From assembly GCF_000344685.1 (NCBI RefSeq), contig NW_006920414.1:187772-251771 (forward strand): 64,000 nucleotides of DNA. Direction: 5' to 3'. A program made the position numbers and the translations under genes. Below, piece by piece: positions 23,642-36,446 of this stretch (within the stretch, counting starts at the first letter, position 1; each line of letters starts with the position of its first letter). This DNA is from Gloeophyllum trabeum ATCC 11539. Lineage: Eukaryota > Basidiomycota > Agaricomycetes > Gloeophyllales > Gloeophyllaceae. The notes under the pieces are model-generated. The model did not search any database. It was not told where the DNA came from and worked only from the letters and a program-made list of their open reading frames with translations.

Positions 23642-26600
23642 ATGGTGTTTGGCCGGGGATCCATCGCTGGGGCCTCCTTTTCCTCGTCACGCAAGTGCGG
23701 GGAAGAGCTGCTGCCCATGCCGGACCTGAACACGCCGACGAGGGTCAAGATGGACGAGGCGAGAGAGAAGAGGACGTCGACGCTAGCCTCGACGACCGCC
23801 CCTGTGTCTCCCGCCGCGATAGAGGCGCTGCTGCCCGCACCCGCATCCGCCCCCAGGACGCCCAAGAAAAGACAGAAGAAGAATGCGAGGATCCAGAACA
23901 ACCTGAGCCTGCACTGGTCGCTGCTGAAGAAGCGGCTGGGCAGCGCTTCGGCGCCGTCGACGTCGTCCGTGATGCTCGAGTCCGCAGGAGAGGGGAGCTA
24001 CCGCCGCCCGTTCCCCGGCAAGTCGGAGACATTCGACGACGACGGGACCGTGGACGAGGTGGTTGTCGACCGGGCGTGGTCGGAGGAGATCAAGAGCTCC
24101 GCGACGCAGTCTGAGCATGGCGGGTCGCCGGAGAAGACAGGCAGCCACCAGCAGGGCGGGACGAACACTGATCACGAGAGTTTCATCCCGCATCCCGACG
24201 GGTTCTGGGCATACGCGACGCCGCTCATCATCCTGCGGTGGCGGGTCTGGCCCGCGATTACGGGCTTCTTCGACTTGTCGTTCTTTGACGAGCGCAGTGA
24301 GCAGCACTATCGGAAGGAGAACTGGTTTGTGAAGAAGGTACGTGGGTAGTGTGCTATGCCCTACATTCGTTCACCTGGTTATAGCCCCTTGCGATATGGG
24401 CGTCGCTCTTCTACGTACTGAACTGGGCACTCGCTCTGGGGTTGATACCCGGGCCGTTAGTCCTCGCCGACAAGATCTTTTACTACGGGGTACGTAGTCG
24501 CTGAATAACCGTGAGGTTTCTGGTACTTAGTGTCTCCAGATCTGTACTGCTGTGACGGTGCCGCTCCCGTTCATGGTAATCTACGACTGGCCCCGCGACC
24601 AAAATGTCTTTTACCAGGTGTTTCTTTGCTTCTCGACTTGGTGCTGGTAAGTCGTTCATCTCTGGCTCGACTTCCCAGTCAGTCACCTTAGTCGGTTAGG
24701 TCTTATTATCAGGTCGTGTTCATGTACGTACTTACTGTGCCCGGAAGTGCACCTACCAATAACTTTTACTAGGTATGCCTGCGGGTTCTACACCAATGAG
24801 GTCAAGCATTCGTATTTCACGTGCGGGAACAAGGATTTCCTCGGTACATTCTAGTAAGTGCCCAGATCATATGAAGGAAATGACGCTAATGCACGGGTCT
24901 GTAGTTGGACGGCTGGGTTGGCGACTATTTCGCTCTTCGGATTGAAGCAACATCGACTACCCCACATGATTGGAGCTGCGGTGTTCTTCATTCTGTAAGC
25001 GACCTCTGTCCCTCTGGCCACGGGGGAAGCTCATGAACTGTCAGTGCTTGCGTCCTCATCCTGCCGGACCGTCACACATGGACAAGAAGTGAGTGTTATT
25101 GGATGTCTATCAGGTAGTATTCCAGCTAATGTTCCCAACCAGACCTCATCAACCACTTCGTCTACCAGTCCTTCCTTCTCTACGTGCACTACATGAGGGA
25201 AAACGTGAGAGCTACTTCATTCTGACGCGACGCCCTTCATCTCCTCCTATCCTGCAATCTAAACCCTATCGTCCCGCAACTGCCCGAATTTCCGCCTCGC
25301 GTCGCTGTCTGACGTCATTCAATTGACTTACTGACATGCTTCTTTCGCTCGCGATGTCTAGGCTGAGAGGAGGCTTTACACACTGCGCGACCAGCTGAAG
25401 ATCCAGTTTAGGGCGACGCAGAAGGCGCAGATCAATGAACGGAAGGCGGCGGATTCCAAGCGGCGATTGACCTCGTACGCTGGTTTCATTACAAAAGTGG
25501 AAAACGCTACTGACGTGTGCCCTTAGATATGTCTTCCATGATAAGTTGCCCGGTAGTATTTGGCTTCGGCAGATTGGACTAATCTTGGATTTGTTTTCGA
25601 TCTCCACAGGTGCGAGTTCCGCTCAATACGGCCTGTGAGTATGAGAATCCTGTGTGCTATTCGTGCGCGTCTGACTTGGTATGTGTAGTGTTAGCGGTCC
25701 AGAATATGGAAGCTGCCGGAGCGGTACCCAAATCTCAGCAAATTGAGTTCAAGGCTTTGGAAGGAAGTCTCAGTATGATGTCCAAAGGTGAGGGTGTGAT
25801 ATTTCTGCAGTCAAAGATGTCTTCTCACGTGTGCATTTTACCCCTAGTGCTGAATGATGTCCTGGACTTGTACGTCTATGCTAGGCCCTTTCGTTCGTCG
25901 AATTCGCTGACATGATTCTTTAGTAACCGCATGGACAGTGGTCGTTTCGAATCCGTGTCGAAACCCTATGCATTCCACCAGGTCATGCGATCGATGCTTG
26001 TGCCCCTACAGCTTGCCACGGATGCTCGTAATCTGACACTAGAGACGGAGTTTGACGAAAACATCGATTTGGTTTGTGACTATATCGATATTCACCTTCA
26101 TTAGAGACTAAATCTACGCATGCCAGGTTGCTCGACGAGCGGCTTACGAGGCCATGGGGCATCCCCCTCAAGTAGTGGAGAAGCTTATGGAAGAGAATTC
26201 GGAAGAGCACGGCATCGTCTGCGGGGATGAGACACGCCTGCGACAAATCATCACGAACCTCGCCAGTAATGCTTGCAAGTTCACCCAGTCCGGCGGGAAG
26301 CTCAGTGTCAAAACACGCTTAATATTACCTTCTCCCGAATCCACCATGCCTCGTTCATCTTACGGTCCGTCCCGTTCAGAGACTGACGCGACAGACGTCA
26401 CGGATAGCTCGAAGTTGCCCGACTCGGCGATCTCGGACGCGGAGATGGGTCTTGGTGAGAAGGTTCAAGGCCACCATGTATTGTCTGCCACGCACCTGAG
26501 CCAACATAATCTGCATCACTCGCAATTGCATCCGCTGGAATGGATCGTGGTGAGGATAGAAGTTACGGACACAGGTTGTGGTATTAAACCCAAAGACATG

Positions 26601-28054
26601 GTACAAAGCAAACTGTTCTGTACGTATGCAAATTGCCAACGCACGCAGGTGCTGACGGATCCGTTACCTTGACCAATTGCAGCTGCGTTCAATCAGACGG
26701 AACAAGGCAGACAACAGGGTACGTTTAGATATATTATGTGCAAGCAGCCCACTAAGGAATGTCAAAGGCGGTAAAGGGACTGGTTTGGGTCTCGCATTGG
26801 TGCGGCAGATCGTGAAGCTAAGCCGTGGTAGGCTTGGTGTGCGGTCCAAGGCTGGGGAGGGGTCAACATTCTGGGTTGAACTTCGTGAGTAACGAATGCA
26901 ATGTCGAGTAGTACCGACTGAGACTTATTTGATATCTAGCCCTTGGCGTCGGCGCGAAGACCATGCAAGGCTTCACACCCCCACCCAACTTGGTCGAGCG
27001 TGCGGATGAGTTGGGCCTCAACATGACATTCGCGCCGGAGTCATCGCACTCAGGCGGTAAGCCCTCGCGAACGTCGGCTAATAAGCGAAATTCATCTGCA
27101 TTCACGACCATTATGGAGCAAGGTTTGTCATATTATCCACTACAACTAGGCCCGCTCTAATTTGTTACACTTCAGGCGGAATGGTCGAGCTGGTGCCTAG
27201 CAAACCGGGGGAAACTCCAGTGTTGACTCGGGCCCTTGGTGACGCGAATACTGGGACGGCGCCTCGCACATCGACTCCACCCGAGATTGGTGAGCTGTCG
27301 TCACCTGAGTCCCTCACACCCACAGAGATACAACGGACGACTGTTCGGCCCTCTCACGTGGATTTACCGAGACCACGACAGTTCACGTCGTATGACTTCA
27401 CGAATCCCTCGACATCATCTTCTGCAACACTCGACCAACTAGGGAGCACGCCTTCATCAAATCAATCGGCTCCTGCCACGCCGCCTGCTGAATTCGAGCG
27501 TGGCTTGCCTGTGCTGGTGGTCGACGATGACCCCTTAACCAGGATGCTCATGAAACGCCTCTTGACGAGGATTGGTTGCCGCGTCTCGACAGCCGAGAAT
27601 GGTGAGGTGGCTTTAGAAATGATTCTGGGCGGGTCAAGGCCAACGCCCTCGTCGGAAACGCCAAGCAGCCAGGGTTCTGAGTCATCGCAGGGCATCGGCT
27701 CTGGGACGGGAGTGCCGATGGCGGAAGACACCCGTTTTGCGGCTGTGTTCTTGGACAATCAGATGCCGGTCATGTCCGGTCTTGATACGGTGGCAAGGCT
27801 GCGAGAAGCGGGTAGACAGGACTTCGTGGTTGGCGTAACAGGGAACGCACTATTGACGGATCAGGAGGAGTATCTACAAGCAGGAGTAGATCAGTGAGTG
27901 GGCCCGGCCTGCCTTTATTGACTGCATAAACTGACTACGGTATAGCGTCCTGACAAAACCGGTACTAGAGAAGAGTCTAAGGAATATGCTGCATCTCGCC
28001 GATGAACGTCGAAAACGAGCGCTACTAGACTTCCACGCGCCATCCCCTTCATGA
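23642..28054 (+). CDS. Membrane hybrid histidine kinase (HisKA, HATPase, receiver)
   Basis: Two-component sensor that would pass phosphate from its kinase His to its receiver Asp and on to an HPt protein. About 20 exons, 23642-24337 to 27946-28054, near 1,095 residues. Residues 1-230 are cytosolic and basic; then about six membrane segments lie in small exons (24385-25088, for example LAIWASLFYVLNWALALG and MIGAAVFFILACVLILP). A coiled coil leads to the H-box YVFHE-VRVPLNTALLAVQNM. The ATPase domain has LRQIITNLASNACKF (N box), TDTGCGIKPKD (G1) and GKGTGLGLALVRQIVKLS (G2). The receiver has LVVDDDPLTRMLMKRL, the phospho-acceptor in FLDNQMPVMSG, and LTKPV. One splice site is abnormal: after the H-box His codon (25537-25539) the expected GT donor is missing (GATAAGTT). 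All other junctions found keep frame. Confidence 0.88.
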
Positions 28055-28457
28055 CCATAGCCTGTGTCTCTCCTTCATGCATATATGTCTTGTTTTCTTG
28101 GGTTTGTGGTGGGCATCTACACTATATATGTTTGTTGTCGTTTGTCGTCTTGCAACCTGCACTCATCATGATAGCATTACTGCAGCATAGCTTATTTAAT
28201 ACCGTAAGAACATGTATTACTGGAATTGCTCTCGCTTGTGTCGAATTTGCTTACACTCGCATGTATTGTTGTACTACTATTATCAGATCTTTTGGTGGGG
28301 ACGCTTGCATTGGTATATACCCTTCATTCTTGACACGGTCAAGTCTCAAGACAACCTGATCTGGCAGGAGGATTCAATCGTTTGGTACAACTTCTTGTAC
28401 GCGTCAAGTAGCGCCCTGGACGCGGCGCGTCGCGAGCTTGGCCTCTCTTCAACCGCA
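28055..28457. other. 3' flank of histidine kinase and 5' flank of copy A
   Basis: About 400 bp, T-rich after the stop codon. No gene is recognised. It probably contains the kinase 3' UTR and the former promoter of pseudogene copy A. Confidence 0.45.
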
Positions 28458-30199
28458 ATGCCCGTTCCTTCATCTCATCCCTCCCAAACTCTTACACGAA
28501 CTCGAAGCCAATGCGCCTCTGGATTACACACTGTCTCTCATATTCGAGCCGAATTGGCCCAATCTTCGATGCGCCCTAAGTACTAAAATCGCAAAGACAC
28601 GAAGGATCGATGCCGCCAGACGCCATCATTCCGTCCGAAGGCGTACCGCCTGCCTACGCGTCGCAATACAGCATAGAGAAGGGGAAGGCATATCTTCACT
28701 TCGCCGCTGAGTCGGGCGATCCTTGCTTAGCATTGGAGATGATTCGACTGGGCGCGTCGATTGACTTTAAGGACAGGGAGGGTCATACACCCTTGACTTT
28801 GGGCCTCAAGTGCTTGGCAGAGATAACGCTCGTGGCTCGCATGAGGCATACTCTACGAGCGATTGTTATGGTCGCGGCCTGCGCTGCAAAAGGAACCCAA
28901 CACGGCAGACCTCATGATAGTTCGGATCGCATGGGTCTGCAAACTTCTCATCGAGCAACATGCGGATGTCGATATTGTTGTCGGGGACTCTGCACCGCTC
29001 GACAGGGCTTGCCAAGTACAAGACTGGGATCTCATAACCCTCTTGCTTCAGCACGGTGCTAAGCCGGATCGACGATCGCCGGGTGGTCTCCCTGTCGAAA
29101 AGCTTGGATCGACCGACGACGAGATGCGCTTCTGGAAACTCGCGAAAGCAACGTCGAAGTCCACTGAAAGGCCGGCTAGACTTTGTCCTTGTTGGTCGGG
29201 CAAAGCACTGGTGCAATGCCATGCTACAGGTCTCAAAGGTTGGCCTCGTGAGTACGCCTGTCGGTGTGGCTCAGGGAAGACGTACGAGAAATGCTGTGCA
29301 AAGCGCAATATGGAGTTTCTGGAGAAGTGGAACGAAAGGACGCAGCAAATCGAATGCAATGCAAGGAAATCGGTTATCGGAGTAATGTGTTCCCCAGCGA
29401 GATAGACCCTGCGGTGATGAAGAGGCTCGGTGAGAATTTCCAGCGCATGAAGGCACTATACGGCGACTTCGGCTTTGGCGCCGTCCATAGGATGGCCGAA
29501 GGGAAGAGGGGCAATTCCTGCGAGGATTGGCTTTTCTGGGGGAAGCTAGCCCGCGAGATTCACCTGACTTTGGTACCTTGTGGGCTGGTTGATCCTGCGA
29601 TTGTCCACGCTATTCTGAGGCACACTGGTCTCCCTATGTGAGTGGTAAATGGTGATTCAACTCTGTCGCATGATTGAGCGCTTTCGCTAGGCCTAATGGC
29701 CGCAGTTTTAGCAAGGAGGAAGGCGAAAATACGTCGAAGGAATGGAACAGTTATGTCGACCACTATATCGCCCAAGGCACTGATCCTCGAGAACCCATCG
29801 AAATAGAGCGGGCGGCTAAGATCGGTGTCTCCTGTGGTGCTCTCTATCGAACATGCCAGGGCGCGAACTGCCAGAAGCTGGAAGGGAGGGACGTAACAAA
29901 ATTGCTCCTATGCTCCAAGTGTAAGATGGTGCGTAAGTTTGGCTAATTCACATATGTGTTGGTTCACTCTATGCTTCTCCCCGTCCCAGTCCGTCTACTG
30001 TAGTCGGAATTGCCAGGCAAGTGACTGGAAGACACACAAGCTTATCTGCAGTCAGACTGGCCCGCATGGACAGCCGGAGCAGATGTTGCCTTCTCAGGCT
30101 GCCATTCAGAAGTATATTATGCCTAATATGTTCAAGGGTCTCGTTGAAGATATGGATCTCATCCTTGGGAATACATACCCAGTAGCGCTCCGTCTTTGA
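28458..30199 (+). pseudogene. Copy A of the Ank/SEC-C/MYND family (frameshifted)
   Basis: Collinear with intact copy B from start to stop, with the same two introns, but the first exon switches frame at least four times. There is an 8-bp net loss just after the start (28473), a shift near 28607 between TKIAKT and MPPDAII, a 2-bp loss near 28852 after RMRHT, and a 5-bp net gain near 29355. Between these the protein is well preserved: AYLHFAAESGDPCLALEMI, KLLIEQHADVDIV, LCPCWSGKALVQCH and ACRCGSGKTYEKCC. The MYND exons (about 29693-29931 and 29990-30199) remain open with LCSKCK and VYCSRNCQASDW. Decay therefore looks recent. A shorter product from an internal start is conceivable but there is no sign of it. 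Confidence 0.85.
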
Positions 30200-30468
30200 T
30201 GATAACTGTCCGAACTGCGCATGCCACCCCTGTATTATTGATAATTTATCTTTATCTTGCCCTTCTGATATGCTGAGGCATGACCGTGGATAGTTTACTC
30301 ATGAGAGACTCAGAGCGACCCAGCGAGACGCCCGGAATAGGCAGGAGAGTCACCTTTTTCGGCGTGCCATCTTGACGCGTCAATTAGCGCCCATACGCGA
30401 CGCGACGCGACTGCAAACTGCGGGACCTACAGCCGAGTCAGTCGCGAATCCTTTCCTCAACCGCTACC

Positions 30469-32201
30469 ATGCCTGTATCTTCAACCAAGCCGCTCATCCC
30501 CGCAAAGCTACTGCAAGAACTGGCAGCTGATGAGCCGCTGGACTACACCTTGTCCATGTCATTCGAGCCGCACTGGCACAACATCCGATGTCTGATACTC
30601 AAACCGGAGAGACACGAGGGCTCCATGCACCCTGACGTTGTCGTTCCGCCGGAAGGTGTCCCTAAGCCGTATGCGTCGCAGTACGCGGAAACCAAGAAGA
30701 AGACCTACCTTCATTTCGCAGCTGAGACGGGCGATCCATGCGTAGCCTTGGAGATGATTCGAATGGGCGCAACAATCGATCGGAAGGACGCTGGGGGTCA
30801 CACGCCCTTGACATCTGGTCTCAAGCGTCTGGCGGAGCTGGTACTCATTACAGGTATGCGGCATACGCACTACGGACGGATGTTGTGGTCGCAGCCTGCG
30901 CTGAAGAAAGAGCCTGGGACGCCAGACCTCATGATAATCCGGATCGCCTGGGTTTGCAAACTCCTCATCCAGCAACACGCGGACGTTAACCTGGTTGTTG
31001 GAGACTACGCGCCTATGGATAGGGTTTGCGAAGTGGAAAACTGGGAACTTATAACGCTACTCCTTGAACATGGCGCCAATCCAAACCGCCGCTCCCCTCG
31101 CGGCCTCCCTGTGGATAGACTCGAGTCACGAGAAAGTAAAACCCGATTCAGAGAGCTAGTCCGAGACATGTCGAAAATCAGTCAACGACCAGCCCAACCT
31201 TGTCCGTGCTGGTCCGGGAAGCTGCTATCCGAATGTCACGGAAGGGGAGAGGAGATACCTTACCCTCTCGACTTCGCTTGCCGGTGCGGCTCCGGGAAAC
31301 CGTACGAGAAGTGCTGTATGAAGCGCAATATGCAGTTCAAGGAGAAATGGGACCCGCGGACGCTGCGGCTCATACCCGTCGAGGAAGGTTTGAGGAGCAA
31401 TGTCTTCCCCGCCGGAATGGACCCGAAGGTCCTCGACAGACTAGGCCCGAACTTGGAGCGCATGCAAGATCTGTACGGCAGCTTCGGCTTTGGATGCGTC
31501 CACAGGCTGGCGCAGGAGAAGAGGGGCATCAAGACTGAGAATTGGGTCTTCTGGGACGATTTCGCTCGCAAGGTCGAGAAAAGGCTCGTCTCTCGCGGAC
31601 TGGTCGACCCTGCGTTCTGCTATCCCCTTTCCCGGCACTGTGGTCTCCCAATGTGAGTGGTAACGTGACCGTGATCCGAAGAGTGAAGAACTGATAATTT
31701 CTCGATAGACCCAATGGTCGCAGCATCAGCAAGGAGGAAGGCATCGAGACGTCGACGGAGTGGAACGGCTTCGTCGACGAGTATATCGCTAAAGGGACGG
31801 ACCCACGGGACCCTCTTGAGATAGCGAGAGTGGCGAAGATAGGCACATCCTGCGGCGCTCTTTACCGGACTTGCGAGGGATCGAACTGCGAGAAACTCGA
31901 AGGGAAGGACGTACCAAAGCTGTTGGTATGCTCCAAGTGCAAAATAGTGAGTAACTCTATTGGGACATCCTGTGTCTCGTTAATCTCACTTTTCCAGTCG
32001 GTTTACTGCAGTAAGCAGTGCCAGGCAAGTAACTGGAAAGAACACAAGCTTATCTGTGGCAAGACTGGGCCGGATGGGCAGGCGGAGCAAATGCTGCCGT
32101 CACAAGTCGCGATACAGAAATATCTTATGCCCGACATGTTCAAGCAATTGCTCAGGGATACAGACCTGATATTAGGAAATACTCCACCTGATGCCAAGTA
32201 G
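30469..32201 (+). CDS. Copy B: ankyrin-like / SEC-C / MYND-finger protein (intact)
   Basis: Exons 30469-31652, 31709-31946 and 31998-32201; phases 2 and 0 close to 541 residues. In order: a helical N-terminus with SKPLIP-type start (SSTKPLIPAKLLQEL); two ankyrin-like stretches, residues about 80-125 (DPCVALEMIRMGATIDRKD, GGHTPLTSGL) and 165-215 (CKLLIQQHADVN, WELITLLLEHGANPN); two SEC-C-like motifs at about 245-280 (PCPCWSGKLLSECH, then ACRCGSGKPYEKCC); a helical linker; and a C-terminal MYND finger (CEGSNC, CSKCK, then VYCSKQCQASNWKEHKLIC). MYND and SEC-C bind zinc, and ankyrin repeats bind proteins, so an adaptor role is plausible, but no function is known to me. There are no membrane segments or signal peptide. 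It is one of five same-strand paralogues and most similar to copy A. Confidence 0.85.
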
Positions 32202-32519
32202 CTTTTAGCCCGTTGCTCGGCTTGCCTTCATGCTTTTGCGCCCCGCTTACCGCTCTGCCTGGGACTGTAGTCCGTTCGTAGATACAGTAGTATTGCTCAT
32301 TACATCGTACGTATTGTACCAGACTTGTGTCAGAGGGGCGATGCTCCTGTTCAGAGTCTGAATGGATTCTGAGAAACGAGCGAAGCCACCGAGGACTGAA
32401 AAGGGATATCACGTGACCGCGTCGCGTCGTTCGCGTCGCCTCGAGGCCTTCGCCGCCGTTCCCCACAACGCCGACAACATCATCCACCGTCGTCTGCTTA
32501 GCTGCACAGGGTACCGCCC
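32202..32519. other. Intergenic, copy B 3' flank and ADIP-like gene promoter
   Basis: About 320 bp between same-strand genes. Nothing coding is recognised. Confidence 0.45.
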
Positions 32520-35370
32520 ATGGTCATGGCGCATACGCCTAGGAGAACCGTACATTGGGCACTGGAGGGCTCGCCCTTTGGCTCTCCGTTCTCAGAAGGC
32601 ACATCGAACGAGTCGTTTTCGTCGGGCTCGAGCCTACAATTCATCAATGATCAGCTTATAGCCCATGGATTCACTCATGCGCCTGGCCTTTGTCTGGAGA
32701 GCCTGTCCAACGCGGATGCTGAGAAGGTCGTGAAGTGTTTGCTTGCGATGTTGAGCCAGAGGATTGTAGGTACATAGCAGATATCAATGTGAGCGCTATA
32801 TTGATACACAAGTTTTCTGTGAATATAGGAGGATATGGCTCGTACGGAGGACTTGACTACGAAACTGAGGACTCTGTCGTATGATCACGAGCGACTTAAG
32901 AGCATGCACGCGGATGCGAAAGAGAGAGCGGCGAATGCTGAAAGAGACGTTGAAACCTACAAGAGTCGCTTAGCGTACGTCGACGACACTTGATCATTTT
33001 ATTGATACTAAGGGTTTGTACTCCTCCTTGCATGCTGTTAATTAGCGCCGTCAACCGTGCTCTTCAATCGTCCGAAGCCGCTCACAAACAGACCACTGGC
33101 GAACTCCAACGAACTCGCTCGACCCTTCAGACAGTACGGGCGACGCACCACGCCGAGATTAAGAAGAAAGAGAAAGAGATGGAACGCACGATCGAGAAGT
33201 GGGCAAAGTTGTCCGACTCGCAACTTAAACTGGGTTCCATTGCCAGCAGTATGACTATGCGCTGTGCGAACGGCACCGTTACGGGGGCAGGGATAATGGG
33301 CAAAGGCAAGGGATTTCTGGAAGTCGCGCTTGAGCACGCGGAGAAGGCTGCTAAGGAGCTACGAGAGGAGAACTTCAAGTTGAGGCAGATGGTTCTCGGA
33401 ACAGTGAACGAGCTGCAATCGGTCGTGCACCTAGCCAAGACTATGGTGTCCGAGAATGACGAAGAGGTTAGTCTCATGTGGGTTTCAGTCGTGCTCTGAC
33501 TAATGACATTACGAGGAAGCCCGCGCCGTTGACTATGACAGCCCTATTTCCTCTCTCACCTACGGGGGCTGCTAGTGGAAAACTGAACTCTTTACTTGGC
33601 GCGTTGAAGGATTCCTTGAACTTGCTGGCTCGTAGCAGTACTTCAGCCTCTGCAAGTTCCACATCAAGTACGCAGACCAAAGTGGCCCCCGACGGAGAAG
33701 TCGAGAAACTACAAGGTATAATTGACGGTCTGAAGGCTGAGCTCGGTACGTTTGAGAATATCCCTACAACGTCGTTTCTTGATGCGATGCCCTTGACTTG
33801 GGACAGAACAAGCGCGGATGCAGTCTGCAGAGCATACAGCCAAGATCCAGGAGATGTTCGACCGGTATGCCGAAGATGAACGCATCAATGGCTCGATGAA
33901 TGCAGACGTCTCATGCGAGTTGATGACTGCTCCTCTGAGAGATGAGGAGAAGGAGAGACTCGAGGACCGGGCCAGGGAGCTCGAGGAGGAGAGAAAGAAG
34001 TTTACTGAAGCGACCGTTCGACTTGGGAAAGAGCGAGCTGCTTTGGAGGTAATGATACTGGACAACTCTTTTTTTCACCGCACTAACAGATCACTCAGGC
34101 CGAGAAACTCAAGCTGCAGGAAGAGATGCGGTCATGGCAGGTGGAGAAGATGTTATCCGAGCTGCCTCCAACGCCTGCAAGTTCTATGCCAGCGGCTGCG
34201 GTGAAGAAGAGGCCTTCGCCTGATATCGTCCTGGAGAAAGAGAATATCCCTATCCAGACTAAGTCACCTCGAAAGGGACTCTCAAAGTCACTGACCAAGT
34301 CGCAGCGACATTCTCCGGTGAAGGCTGCGATGAGCATTGCAGTAGGCAAAGGTGCGAGCGCGAAGCGGGTCAGAGTATCAAGGCGCTCCTCCCTTGGCAC
34401 TAGTCCGACGAAATTGGTGCCTGCGTTCGAAACTGAGCTGCTACCACCGCTACCCGCGCCAACGTTCAAGACGAGTTTGACGCCTCCACGAACATCTGAA
34501 CCTTTATTACTCCCATCGTCCTTCGTGTTGCCGCCTCCTTCTCCTGCCTCTATTCTCCCTCCTCCCGATTCGCTGCTAGCGCCACCTTCCTCTATACCCC
34601 CTGTCTCAACGTCGATACCCTCCGAGATACCCCATTCAGAGCACAGCCCTCTTACCCTCGAAGCCTTACAGGCACCCCCAGATCCAGTAGCCTCTTCTTT
34701 CCAACCGAACGACGTTCCTGCTGCATCCGAGTCTCGCAACCCTATATTCCCCCCTGCTACGCCTGCTCGACGCCCCTTCCCTGTCGCAAAGCCTTTCGCC
34801 AATCGCATGAGCCACGCATATTCTCCAGCGAAACCCAGCCCTCTCAGTCGCATCCTCATGTTGGCCGACTCGCCATCAGACCCCGCTCTATCGCCACCGA
34901 CACTGGAGGCTCTTGCGGAAGAAGCAGAGGTGGAGGAACTCGAAACGCAGGTTGCACCAGTCCGGGCAGAACCGGCTTTGGCTCTTGCACAAGAACTCGG
35001 AGTTGAGGAAGACGACGACAGCCCCTTGCGAGAAAAGGCAATTGTACCCAATTTGCGTACAAGAGCAGCCAAAGGGAAGGGCAAAGAGAAAGCCGGCGCT
35101 GCTGCATCCGGTCGGACGCGACAAGCACCAGGTGCCCTCGACAAGGAGAACAATGACAAACGTGTGAAGGGGCGTGCGGGGCTTCCTGCTTCCTTGACCA
35201 CTAGTAAAGCGGCGCCCACTGTCAAAGCTGTCCAATCTACCTCGAAACCGCCTGCAGCTCCCGGACCCAAGTTAACGCTCAAGCAAGGTATCAGCCGAGG
35301 CGGCGGTCCCCGTAGAGTTCCTGTTGGAAGTGCAGAAGCTGCACCGATCGGACCTGGATGGAAGGGCTGA
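32520..35370 (+). CDS. Afadin/alpha-actinin-binding (ADIP/SSX2IP-like) coiled-coil protein
   Basis: Exons 32520-32765, 32829-32974, 33046-33466, 33520-33745, 33807-34048 and 34099-35370 give 850 residues; a second in-frame ATG lies at 32526. The N-terminal third matches the ADIP family: QFINDQLIAHGFTHAPGLCL, then heptad-rich helices (LTTKLRTLSYDHERLKSMH, AEIKKKEKEMERTIEKW, EHAEKAAKELREENFKLRQ). In animals the family acts at centrosomes and cell junctions; in fungi it is uncharacterised. A second coiled coil lies at about 350-440. The last exon encodes a long Pro/Ser/Ala-rich tail with basic patches, probably disordered. The acceptor of exon 4 (33520) is the weakest junction. It sits between copies B and C of the tandem family and shares nothing with them. 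Confidence 0.78.
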
Positions 35371-36446
35371 GCGCTGAGTCTCTTACCTATCTACTCTCCT
35401 TTCACTTGTCCACTCCCATTCTCATGTGTTGTTCATTGCACTCCCTCCGAAGGAAACATTGATTATTTTATTCTCACGGTGCAAAGGTCTAGTCACTGTA
35501 TAGTATATTCACGCTGTGCAATCAAACGGAAGCCTCGACAAATTCCGTCCGCCCCTCATGGCGATGGTACGACTGGCACTCGTTCTTCAGGCCAGGAGCC
35601 GGAGGAGAATCGCGGCGGTATTGCGATATCACTTTCGTCTGCCATTGTAGATCGATTACAGGCGTCATATTTGGTTCGTCGAGGTTTGAGACATTACGGG
35701 CAGCAGAAGACTGGTGGGTCAAGATTAGGCTCATGCGAGTGCGATGTACCCGTAAGTCAATTGAAGGTAGAGGCAAGTTAGACGATGGCTCCGAGAGGGC
35801 GGTGTTAACTTTGTTGGATCCAACTGGATGGCTCTATAGAGCAACATCGAGACGGTCTCCACCGAACTGCGGGCACGGGATGCTGGGGAAGGTAAGTTCA
35901 ATGCTAAATTGAAAAGAGTTCTCACAGCCAGGTATATGGCGGACGTGGGGTCAGCAGCCCTAACAAATCGATGCGTTCGAGGCGGTCCGAGCTGTGAGTC
36001 GAGCAGCCGCATGCACCCCCGACACCCGGGAGCACGGACTTTCGGATCTGGGTTGTGAGCGCATTTCAAGAACTTGCATGGTACGCGAAGTCTCCTAGTT
36101 TTGTGCGGTTTCCTGAATAGCTAGAATACTATTGAGTGTGCCGAGGATGCTTCTGTTGTCATGACGGTCGTGCTACGCATGTGCAGAGCAGGCCTTATTC
36201 GCTCTAGGGTGGGTATAGCGCCGGATATGTGGCTTGTACTAGCGTAACGTAATCCCGGGATAGTAAGGCTCAGAAGACGTTTCGCTGATGATGGGACGAG
36301 CTAGGTTTGGTCCGTGGAGTTCCTGGTTTATACATATTATGAAGGACTAACTGCAGCCAGCAAATAACCAGAAGCAGCGTCCCGTCCCTGGAGGTCATCG
36401 CTGGTTTCTGCGCATTGCAATCCCTCGCTGATACCACTGGCGTTCA
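35371..36446. other. Intergenic, no gene supported
   Basis: About 1.1 kb. On the minus strand near 35960-36069 a short open piece with KCAHNPDPKVRAPGCRGC has four clustered cysteines and is followed by a possible splice donor, but no partner exon was found. Otherwise nothing is recognised. The copy C promoter lies at the right end. Confidence 0.4.

Noticed and set aside
34095..35282. 395-codon minus-strand frame
   Set aside because: Antisense of the low-complexity last exon of the ADIP-like gene, with no motif of its own.
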